Below are positions 1-5,810 of a DNA stretch of 8,276 bases, in pieces. Numbering within the stretch: position 1 is the first letter of the stretch; every line of letters begins with the position of its first letter. The notes under the pieces were generated by a model. It had not been told where the DNA came from. It worked only from the letters and a program-made list of their open reading frames with translations, and did not search any database. The stretch covers positions 1 to 8,276 of the forward strand of contig JAJRUR010000103.1 of the NCBI GenBank assembly GCA_024277695.1, read 5' to 3'. This stretch comes from Bacteroidota bacterium. Lineage in GTDB: Bacteria > Bacteroidota > Bacteroidia > Chitinophagales > Saprospiraceae. A program made the translations under genes and the position numbers.

Positions 1-172
1 ATTGCGCAGAATCTCTGTTCATCTCCCAACCATCAGGTGTATGGCATTGGTCACAGCTTATGATCAACTGCTCACCATGAGGTGACTGAGCAACACACAT
101 CGCATAGATGCTTAACAAGAAAGTTATAATAAACAGTTTGATCAACTTTGGAGATTTTGATTTTGCCTTCAC
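1..172 (-). CDS. Exported cytochrome c-type haem protein, N-terminal part (runs off left edge)
   Basis: The minus strand from a GTG at 172-170 stays open to the edge of the window, giving 57 codons of an incomplete protein. Residues 1-12 are lysine-rich (VKAKSKSPKLIK), 13-28 are hydrophobic (LFIITFLLSIYAM) and a signal-peptidase-like VAQS follows, so this is a good Sec signal peptide. Directly after it comes SCDQCH at 39-44, a CxxCH motif that would bind haem c covalently, then TPDGWEMNRD. In Bacteroidota, exported multihaem cytochromes start with a similar CxxCHTxDGW block, so I infer a periplasmic electron-transfer protein; the number of haems cannot be seen. The start lies 29 bases after the protease stop codon, so it probably belongs to the gap-protease transcript. 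An in-frame GTG at 205 exists but would put a hydrophobic stretch before the lysine-rich region, so 172 is preferred. Confidence 0.72.
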   Translation of the reverse strand, partial: MKAKSKSPKLIKLFIITFLLSIYAMCVAQSPHGEQLIISCDQCHTPDGWEMNRDSAQ

Positions 173-188
173 AATATAGGCTATATTG
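172..188. repeat. 17-bp palindrome abutting the cytochrome start codon
   Basis: CAATATAG, one G, then CTATATTG: perfect 8-bp arms around a single base. It fills much of the 29-base gap between the protease stop and the cytochrome GTG, and its last base is the first base of that GTG. As RNA it could fold into a 7-bp AU-rich hairpin with a 3-base loop over the ribosome-binding area; as DNA it could be a dimeric protein site. Neither role is shown by the sequence, and an AU-rich stem of this size is weak. Confidence 0.5.
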
Positions 189-201
189 AATAAACTGTAA
201 A

Positions 202-1782
202 TCACATTTTTTTGTTTTGTGATTGCAGATATTTTATTGCCCTTTCTACGAAGGGATCTTCCATATTTTCAATCTTTTTGGCTTCGAAGTCACCTCCCAT
301 CATGTACATGAGTTTTTTGAAAAGTTGATTAGCTATTGGTTCGCTGTGGGTCGAAATAAACTGATGGTATTTAGTAGGAGCAGCATGAATGAATTCTTGT
401 AACAACATTGCTTTAATCTTTTGATGATCAGACAAGTATTGTTTAATATTTTTTCTTTCATACATTTTCTTGAGCTGATTATAGACACGGATAGATGCCC
501 CGAGTGCTTTTTGGTCCAAAAGTGTATCAAGTATCAAGGGTTTTGTATGATCATCCGCTATAATAATGTCAGGTGTAATACCTCCGGCAGCCTTTACGGG
601 TCTCCCGCTTTCGGTTTTGAAGATCAAACTGTCACTCTGTATTCGATCCTTTTGTCCATCCGTATGGTTATAGGGTTTTTGGATCAGTCTTCCGCTCGGT
701 GTATAATATCTGGCAATCGTCATCCGTACCTCGCCACCATTTCGGAGCTTGTATTGTTCTTGTACCAGTCCCTTACCATATGAGTTTTGGCCTATAACGA
801 TACCACGGTCTGTATCTTGGATTGCTCCGGCTACAATTTCGCTGGCCGATGCTGAAGAACCATTGATTAGGATCACTATATTTTTTATGTCAAAGAAGGT
901 TCTTCCTGAAGTTTTATACTCCATCCGTGCAGCGTGATCACCTTGGGTATAAAGTAATAATTTTCGAGGTGTTGTATAGAATTGTTGAAGGATTTTGATA
1001 GCCTCGTCCAATACACCTCCCGGATTGGATCTCAGATCGAAAATGAGGTGCTTCAAGCCCTTTTCTTCGACCAAAGACTCCAATGCGAGCATAAAATCGC
1101 GGTAAGAATTGGTTGTAAAATGCGACAAAGCTATATAACCAATACTATCATCAACTGCATAATAGCTGGTGACACTACCTAAGTCTATAATGGCCTTTTG
1201 TACGGTTTTATTGATCATCCTACCATCCGGCATCCGTCTATATGTCAAGCGGATTTGGTCTGCTTCATCCAAGTATTGTTGAATTTGGTTTATATCTAAT
1301 CCCGGACCAATAGTTTCGTGTTGATTTATTTTTAATATTTGGTCTCCGGGCTCGATGCCGGCCATTTTTGCAGGACTGTCCGGATAGATATAAGTGACGA
1401 AGAGAGTATCTTGGAAGAAATTAAGTTGGAAGCCCATGCCTTTATATTGGCCATTGATCTGATCACGATATGCCGCAACTTGTTGTGGCGAGAGATAGGT
1501 CGAATAAGGATCTAGGCGATTGAGCAAAAATTGTATAGCTTCTTCGGAAAGAGCGTCCGTATCCACTTCGTCCACATACCTGGCATCGATAAACTTGAGG
1601 AGTTCTTCTATTTTTCCGGGATGATAGTCTGTCGGGTTATTTTGTGCTGCGGTGGATCGATCTTTTACAAAAGATTCGTCCAATTTATATCCCATCAGCA
1701 TGCCGATACTTGCTATGGAAGCAAGCACAAACGGCATCCAATACCGGCTCCAAGGATTATGATTCGATTGATTTGCGTTCAT
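202..1782 (-). CDS. S41 family C-terminal processing protease (CTP, PDZ-containing), membrane anchored
   Basis: A 526-residue serine protease of the tail-specific/CtpA family, which cuts proteins in the periplasm near their C-termini. An N-terminal membrane anchor is seen at about residues 15-34 (rich in M, F, V, L, A, I, G). The S41 N-terminal helical part with DPYSTYLSP follows at 91-99, then a PDZ domain at about 110-195 (YKGMGFQL, SPAKMAGIEPGDQIL), then the protease core with FDLRSNPGG at 248-256. The catalytic Ser-Lys dyad is complete: S312 in NGSSASASE, K337 in SYGKG and Q341 in GLVQ, with the 25-residue Ser-Lys spacing known from E. coli Prc. Length fits Bacteroidota members. The start is taken as ATG 1782, one base after the gap stop codon; a TTG at 1797, inside gap, would add five residues and is less likely. 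The substrate is unknown. Confidence 0.93.
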   Translation of the reverse strand: MNANQSNHNPWSRYWMPFVLASIASIGMLMGYKLDESFVKDRSTAAQNNPTDYHPGKIEELLKFIDARYVDEVDTDALSEEAIQFLLNRLDPYSTYLSPQQVAAYRDQINGQYKGMGFQLNFFQDTLFVTYIYPDSPAKMAGIEPGDQILKINQHETIGPGLDINQIQQYLDEADQIRLTYRRMPDGRMINKTVQKAIIDLGSVTSYYAVDDSIGYIALSHFTTNSYRDFMLALESLVEEKGLKHLIFDLRSNPGGVLDEAIKILQQFYTTPRKLLLYTQGDHAARMEYKTSGRTFFDIKNIVILINGSSASASEIVAGAIQDTDRGIVIGQNSYGKGLVQEQYKLRNGGEVRMTIARYYTPSGRLIQKPYNHTDGQKDRIQSDSLIFKTESGRPVKAAGGITPDIIIADDHTKPLILDTLLDQKALGASIRVYNQLKKMYERKNIKQYLSDHQKIKAMLLQEFIHAAPTKYHQFISTHSEPIANQLFKKLMYMMGGDFEAKKIENMEDPFVERAIKYLQSQNKKM

Positions 1783-1783
1783 C

Positions 1784-3247
1784 CTAATAATATGCAAAAC
1801 GTTTGACTCTTGCGATATGTTTTGCTAAACGGACGACCTGACAGGTATATCCAAATTCGTTATCGTACCAAGCATAGACTACTACGGACTTTCCATCTGC
1901 TGATACGATCGTCGAAGGGGCATCAATGACGGATGTACTTGTCATACCTACAGCATGACTACTCACATATTCGGTAGAAGTGGAATAGTGCAGTTGTTCG
2001 ACGAGTGGTCCAAAAAGGGAAGCTTCACGCAAGATATTATTGAGCTGATCGCGATGTACGGGCTTGGTCAAGGTAAAAGACATAATCGCTAGGGAGACAT
2101 TTGGTGTAGGCACTCTTACGGCATTTCCTGTGAGTTTGCCGGCTAGATGTGGCATGACTTTAGATACGGCGCTAGCGGCACCTGTTGTGGTCAGCACCAT
2201 ATTAATTGCGGCTCCTCTTCCTCTTCTGGGTTTTTTATGAAAATTGTCCAAAAGATTTTGATCACTCGTATAGGCGTGAATGGTTTCGATATGGCCTTTT
2301 TTGATATGAAAACGATCATCGATGACTTTGATAATCGGGACAATAGCGTTGGTCGTACAAGAAGCTGCACTCACAATGTTGTCCTTGTCCAGATCTAAGA
2401 TATTTTCGTTGACGCCATAGACTATATTGGGGATTCCTTTTCCCGGGGCAGTGAGGAGGACTTTGCTGATACCGGGTCTAAGATGTTCTTTAAGACCTTG
2501 TTCATCCCTTCTCACACCGGTATTATCGATCAGTAGAGCGTCTTGGATACCATATTCCGTATAATCTATTTCTGTAGGATGTTGTGCATAGATGACCTTA
2601 ATATGATTACCATTGATGAGCAGTTCATTGCCGGCTTGATTGATATCGATGGTACCTCTAAATCGTCCGTGCACCGAATCTTGACGAAGCAAGGCTACTC
2701 TTTTGACCAATTCTTGGCGCTGATCTGCCAATTTAGGTCTTATGACAATGGCTTTGAGTATCAACTGATCTCCGCGTCCTGTAAACTCAATAAGTCTCCG
2801 AGCCGCGACACGTCCTATCCTTCCGAAGCCATAAAGTACTACATCTTTGGGTTCTGTAGACACTGATTTGACGTTTTCGTGCAGTTTATTAAATACAAAG
2901 TCATCGACACTATCATAATTGCCTTTATCAGAGATCCACTCCATAGTCATGATGCCAAGATCGATTCTTGCAGGTGATAGATCATTTAGCTGATAGATTG
3001 CATTGGCTATAGCCAAAGTATCCTCGATCTTTAGCGGTTTATCGATGTAGTTTATGGCCATTTTATGAAAGTCCAATAACTCGCTTGGTCTGGAATCATA
3101 CAAGTCGTCACGAAACATGAGGAGTTCTATAGCTCGGTCGAAGCGTAGATTAGAAATGATGTTGATCAGCTGGAGGGCTTTTTTTTCTTGATCGTGCCAC
3201 TTGTTGAGTGTTTGAGTTTCTAAGTCTTCTAAATCAATGAATTGCAT
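1784..3247 (-). CDS. gap: Glyceraldehyde-3-phosphate dehydrogenase, long form with N-terminal extension
   Basis: The enzyme oxidises glyceraldehyde 3-phosphate with phosphate and NAD(P)+ to 1,3-bisphosphoglycerate (or the reverse) in cytoplasmic glycolysis/gluconeogenesis. The protein has 487 residues against about 335 for the classical enzyme; the extra ~130 residues are N-terminal, helical-looking, and of a type seen in Bacteroidota homologues. The Rossmann motif YGFGRIGR is at 139-146, the catalytic cysteine C297 in SAASCTTN, its histidine partner H324 in HAYTSDQ, then TTTGAASAV, and WYDNEFGY at 460-467. The usual NAD-selecting Asp at the end of the second strand (as in NDL) is not evident; the sequence there reads AIVIRPK, so NADP use is possible (inference). 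It is the first gene of a set with the protease 1 bp downstream. No clear promoter of the phylum consensus is visible in the 67 bp between its start and the terminator upstream. Confidence 0.95.
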   Translation of the reverse strand: MQFIDLEDLETQTLNKWHDQEKKALQLINIISNLRFDRAIELLMFRDDLYDSRPSELLDFHKMAINYIDKPLKIEDTLAIANAIYQLNDLSPARIDLGIMTMEWISDKGNYDSVDDFVFNKLHENVKSVSTEPKDVVLYGFGRIGRVAARRLIEFTGRGDQLILKAIVIRPKLADQRQELVKRVALLRQDSVHGRFRGTIDINQAGNELLINGNHIKVIYAQHPTEIDYTEYGIQDALLIDNTGVRRDEQGLKEHLRPGISKVLLTAPGKGIPNIVYGVNENILDLDKDNIVSAASCTTNAIVPIIKVIDDRFHIKKGHIETIHAYTSDQNLLDNFHKKPRRGRGAAINMVLTTTGAASAVSKVMPHLAGKLTGNAVRVPTPNVSLAIMSFTLTKPVHRDQLNNILREASLFGPLVEQLHYSTSTEYVSSHAVGMTSTSVIDAPSTIVSADGKSVVVYAWYDNEFGYTCQVVRLAKHIARVKRFAYY

Positions 3248-3314
3248 AGCTTAATTTCATTTTATGATATATATGTTTTAGAGAAGAAAAATGTCCTTCC
3301 CTATATTTGGGGTT

Positions 3315-3360
3315 AAAAATAAAAAAAAAGACACTGTTCATCGTTTATAACAGTGTCTTT
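3315..3360 (-). terminator. Intrinsic terminator of the sigma factor gene
   Basis: A perfect 12-bp inverted repeat (AAAGACACTGTT at 3327-3338 and AACAGTGTCTTT at 3349-3360) with a 10-base loop. Read on the minus strand, the stem is followed at once by a run of nine T, an A and five more T (3315-3329). It begins 35 bases after the sigma stop codon. The plus strand has no T-run after the stem, so it is one-directional. It should isolate sigma transcription from the gap set. Confidence 0.92.
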
Positions 3361-3395
3361 GTGATATTAGTACAATTTAGGGTCAGATAAAAACA

Positions 3396-4268
3396 TTATT
3401 TATCTCCCAAATAGTGTTTGAGTAATTTTGACCTCGAAGCGGATCTGAGCTTACCGATGGCTTTATCCTTAATCTGTCGAACGCGCTCTCTAGTCAATCC
3501 AAATTTTGTACCGATATCTTCGAGAGACATTGGGTGTACGGCACCAATTCCGAAGTACAATTTGACTACATCAGCCTGACGTTCAGTAAGGGTAGATAGT
3601 GAGCGTTCGATTTCGTTGCGCAAAGATTCTGCATATTCCAAATGCTTATCGGTGGTAGGTACTTGACCATCTTCGATGACATCCAAGAGCGAATTATCCT
3701 CTCCATCCACAAAAGGGGCATCTACGGACACGTGTCGTGCTGCTACGCCTAGAGTTGTCTCTACTTCGTCTGAGGAGATGTCTAGCATTTCTGCCAGTTC
3801 TTCGGAAGAGGGTTCTCGTTCATACTCTTGTTCCAGTTCTGAAAAAGCTCTGTTGATCTTATTGAGTGATCCTACTTTATTGAGTGGCAGGCGAACTATT
3901 CTTGATTGTTCTGCCAGAGCTTGGAGTATGGACTGTCGTATCCACCATACTGCATAAGAGATAAATTTAAATCCACGCGTTTCGTCAAAACGTTGAGCGG
4001 CTTTGATCAGTCCTAAATTTCCTTCGTTGATCAGGTCACTAAGCGAAAGACCTTGATTTTGATATTGCTTAGCTACGGATACTACAAAACGGAGATTTGC
4101 TTTGGTTAGGTGTTCGAGGGCATCTTGGTCACCTTTTTTGATTCTTTTGGCTAAGTCAACTTCTTCATCCGGAGTCAGAAGGTCCACTTTCCCGATTTCC
4201 TGAAGGTATTTTTCCAGGGATTGGCTTTCGCGATTGGTAATGGATTTGGTAATTTTTAATTGGCGCAT
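3396..4268 (-). CDS. rpoD: Primary (housekeeping) RNA polymerase sigma factor, Bacteroidota short form
   Basis: A 290-residue sigma-70 family protein that gives RNA polymerase its promoter specificity. Region 1.2 spans about 17-50 (SLEKYLQEIGKVDLLTPDEE). Region 2 spans about 53-123 with DLINEGNLGLIKAA, RGFKFISYAVWWIRQSI and the -10-recognition helix. Region 3 starts near LPLNKVGSLNKI (127-138), and region 4 with its helix-turn-helix (SLEDIGTKFGLTRERVRQIK) is at 248-267. Region 1.1 and the long non-conserved insert of proteobacterial RpoD are absent, as is normal for the single primary sigma of Bacteroidota, which reads TTTG/TAnnTTTG promoters. The ATG at 4268 is preceded by a good match to that promoter, and a terminator follows the gene, so it is probably monocistronic and may be self-driven. 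The last ~50 bp have a degenerate copy upstream (4387-4441). Confidence 0.95.
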   Translation of the reverse strand: MRQLKITKSITNRESQSLEKYLQEIGKVDLLTPDEEVDLAKRIKKGDQDALEHLTKANLRFVVSVAKQYQNQGLSLSDLINEGNLGLIKAAQRFDETRGFKFISYAVWWIRQSILQALAEQSRIVRLPLNKVGSLNKINRAFSELEQEYEREPSSEELAEMLDISSDEVETTLGVAARHVSVDAPFVDGEDNSLLDVIEDGQVPTTDKHLEYAESLRNEIERSLSTLTERQADVVKLYFGIGAVHPMSLEDIGTKFGLTRERVRQIKDKAIGKLRSASRSKLLKHYLGDK

Positions 4269-4304
4269 GTACTATAGTTTATGATGAATCTAACTAGTGA
4301 ATAA

Positions 4305-4336
4305 CAAAGCTAAACAACACTACAGCTTGCCGGAAA
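4305..4336 (-). promoter_or_regulatory. Promoter of the primary sigma gene
   Basis: On the minus strand, TAGCTTTG (4312-4305) matches the Bacteroidota -7 element TAnnTTTG exactly. Exactly 20 bases upstream lies TTTC (4336-4333), three of four bases of the -33 element TTTG. Transcription would start near 4298, leaving a leader of about 30 bases before the ATG at 4268. Confidence 0.72.
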
Positions 4337-4342
4337 GTTCCG
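4331..4342. repeat. 12-bp palindrome over the sigma -33 element
   Basis: CGGAA-AG-TTCCG, perfect 5-bp arms around two bases, covering the -33 element of the sigma promoter. The position suits an operator, but such a short palindrome can occur by chance. Confidence 0.3.
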
Positions 4343-4386
4343 ACGAAAGATATAAAAGTAATCTGAGAAGAGAATAGTTTTTATTG

Positions 4387-4509
4387 TCATCCCAAATAGT
4401 GTTGTGCTAAGAAACACCTCGAAGCTCCAAGGATCAGCTTATGCGATTGCTCACGGGCAACAAGTGCATTAAGGAGCTCATCGAGGATTTGGCTTGTCCA
4501 AAAAGTTTT
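4387..4509 (-). pseudogene. Relic of a second sigma-factor 3' end
   Basis: The minus strand from 4441 to 4390 resembles the last codons of the sigma gene at 3396-4268. TCCCAAATAGTGTT (plus strand, 14 bases) and ACCTCGAAGC (10 bases) occur in both places with the same 12-base spacing, and GGATC...AGCTTA follows with small indels whose net length is three bases. In the matching frame the relic reads KLILGASRCFLAQHYLG then TGA at 4389-4387, against KLRSASRSKLLKHYLGDK in the intact gene. The frame is open back to a TAA at 4512-4510 but has no ATG, and upstream of the matched part no resemblance to sigma region 4 is convincing. I read it as the stub left by an old tandem duplication of the sigma gene, same orientation, about 985 bp upstream of the intact 3' end. 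Chance similarity is unlikely but not excluded by eye. Confidence 0.45.
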
Positions 4510-4590
4510 TTAGCAGGATACAACAATGGCCCTTATCAGCATAAACTTTATAGTATATAAAAAATTATTTTCTTAATAATGTGCCGGCTG

Positions 4591-4621
4591 TTTGGATATA
4601 AGTCTAATTATTGTATATTTC
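4591..4621 (+). promoter_or_regulatory. Promoter of the START-like gene
   Basis: TTTG at 4591-4594, a 19-base spacer, then TATATTTC at 4614-4621, seven of eight bases of TAnnTTTG. Transcription would begin near 4628, about 19 bases before the ATG at 4647. This argues against an upstream TTG (4611) as the start codon, since it would lie inside the promoter. Confidence 0.7.
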
Positions 4622-4646
4622 CCGCCAACTATACTATAAGCAGAAT

Positions 4647-5027
4647 ATGAAACGCGTAAAAATTGAAATGGAAATGATACTGAGAGCCTCTCCGGCTATT
4701 GTGTATAAATTTTTGACTGATCCATCTTGTCTGATTCGGTGGTTTTGTGATCAGGTAGATATAGAGAATGACATCTATACATTTGTGTGGCAAGGATCGG
4801 AGGAGGCTGCCTATCTGATCGATGACATCGAAGAGGAGCGATTACGCTTCCGGTGGGAAGATAATGAAGATGAAGACGAATATCTAGAGTTTAGGATATC
4901 TCAATCTCCCTTGACAGGTGAGACAATACTGGAGATTACGGACTGGTCGGATGAGGACGAAATTGAAGAGCAAAAACTTCTTTGGGAGACACAAATCGAG
5001 GCAATGCGTCGAGAGTCCGGTGGTTAG
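4647..5027 (+). CDS. START-like domain protein (SRPBCC fold), 126 aa
   Basis: A small acidic cytoplasmic protein of the START-like family that is widespread in Bacteroidota and has no established function. The family fold is a helix-grip that forms a cavity for hydrophobic ligands. Visible hallmarks are ASPAIVYKFLTDPSCLIRWF (residues 14-33), the strand IYTFVWQGSEEAA at about 43-55, an acidic stretch WEDNEDEDEYLEFRIS at about 70-85, TGETILEITDW at about 90-100 and the C-terminal helix DEIEEQKLLWETQIEAM (104-120). Family members share the pattern of an EEDEIEEAKLLWESQIE-like C-terminal helix, so the assignment is firm while the role is not. It has its own promoter and is monocistronic. The ATG at 4647 is chosen because the promoter's -7 element ends at 4621. 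Its stop overlaps the stop of the convergent hydratase gene. Confidence 0.88.
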   Translation: MKRVKIEMEMILRASPAIVYKFLTDPSCLIRWFCDQVDIENDIYTFVWQGSEEAAYLIDDIEEERLRFRWEDNEDEDEYLEFRISQSPLTGETILEITDWSDEDEIEEQKLLWETQIEAMRRESGG

Positions 5028-5782
5028 AAGTTGGGTTTTCTTTTTTCGAGAAAGGCCTGCACTCCTTCATTTGCCTCATCAGAAATCATAGCTTGGGCAA
5101 AAAGTTCGGATTCTTTTTTGTAACCGTCCTTCGTATCTCCATAGACAATGGATAGTATTTTGGCTACGGCTTGAGGTCCTTTGGTTTTGATTTTGGTCAA
5201 TATTTTTTTAGCTGCATCTACAGATTGTCCTTGTGGTACGACTTGGTTTACCAAACCATAGGCATAGGCTTTTTGTGCACTTATCATATCAGCTGTGAGT
5301 AGGTATTGGATTGCCTTGGATTTGCCGATGCGCTCCACCAATCGCTGTGTAGCACCATATCCGGGTATTAGACCGAGATTGACTTCCGGCTGACCAAACA
5401 AAGCCTGTTCTTCTGCTACAATCATATGACAAGCCATTGCGAGTTCACAGCCTCCACCCAAAGCAAAACCTTGCACAGCTGCAATCACAGGAATAGTAGA
5501 GGCTTCGATCAAAAAGAACACTTCCTGTCCTGAGGCAGATAAGCGTTGTGCGTCCGCCTTGCTCAATCCAATAAACTCTTTGATATCTGCTCCGGCGGCA
5601 AAAGCTTTATTTCCTGCACCTGACAGGATGATACCCCTATAAGAAGCAGACAAATCTTCAGAAAACACAGCCTTCAAAGCAGCAAATACCTCTTTATTCA
5701 GGGCATTAAGTGCTTGAGGTCTATTGATGGTCAAGATAAGTAGTTCATCCTGTTGTTCTTTTAATAGTACGTCCATATCCAT
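5024..5782 (-). CDS. Enoyl-CoA hydratase/isomerase (crotonase family), 252 aa
   Basis: Crotonase-fold enzyme acting on a CoA thioester, most likely hydrating a 2-enoyl-CoA to 3-hydroxyacyl-CoA in the cytoplasm. The oxyanion-hole segments are present: FAAGADIKEF at 61-70 and GFALGGGCELAMACH at 105-119. Both acid/base glutamates of classical hydratases are in place: E113 in GGGCE and E133 in FGQPE, 20 residues apart as in rat mitochondrial crotonase (E144/E164). GLIPGYGATQRL (137-148) and the C-terminal AFLEKRKPNF are also typical. Length is normal. This favours a true hydratase over an isomerase, but the chain length and pathway (beta-oxidation, butyrate-type or amino-acid breakdown) cannot be told. 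It begins 28 bases after mpl on the same strand with no terminator or promoter seen between, so the two are probably co-transcribed. An alternative ATG lies two codons in (5776). Confidence 0.92.
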   Translation of the reverse strand: MDMDVLLKEQQDELLILTINRPQALNALNKEVFAALKAVFSEDLSASYRGIILSGAGNKAFAAGADIKEFIGLSKADAQRLSASGQEVFFLIEASTIPVIAAVQGFALGGGCELAMACHMIVAEEQALFGQPEVNLGLIPGYGATQRLVERIGKSKAIQYLLTADMISAQKAYAYGLVNQVVPQGQSVDAAKKILTKIKTKGPQAVAKILSIVYGDTKDGYKKESELFAQAMISDEANEGVQAFLEKRKPNF

Positions 5783-5810
5783 AATTATTGGTAAGTTAAG
5801 TGTATTAGTG

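Larger units (their letters stand above)
4269..4646. other. 378-bp divergent intergenic region with two promoters and a gene relic
   Basis: The space between the sigma start codon and the START-like start codon. It holds the sigma promoter with a small palindrome (4305-4342), a relic of the sigma 3' end (4387-4509) and the START-like promoter (4591-4621). Between 4510 and 4590 I see only AT-rich sequence. No tRNA-like or riboswitch-like fold was recognised. Confidence 0.6.

Noticed and set aside
421..783. Plus-strand 120-codon frame opposite the protease gene
   Set aside because: It is fully antisense to a well-supported S41 protease and shows no domain; a shadow frame.
2543..2866. Plus-strand 107-codon frame opposite gap
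   Set aside because: Antisense to the GAPDH Rossmann region with no motif of its own.
3248..3314. Search for a gap promoter between its start codon and the sigma terminator
   Set aside because: Only weak matches such as TATTTTTA were found, with no -33 element at the right spacing, so no promoter is called.
3676..3957. Plus-strand serine-rich 93-codon frame opposite the sigma gene
   Set aside because: The serine richness arises from the reverse complement of acidic and helical sigma codons; no independent support.
4441..4560. Plus-strand 39-codon frame in the sigma/START-like intergenic region
   Set aside because: No promoter directly upstream, no recognisable domain or signal, and it lies opposite the sigma relic, so it is most likely a chance frame.
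4611..4646. Longer START-like protein beginning at TTG 4611
   Set aside because: The TTG lies inside the promoter's spacer/-7 region (4591-4621), and the family's conserved part begins after the ATG at 4647.
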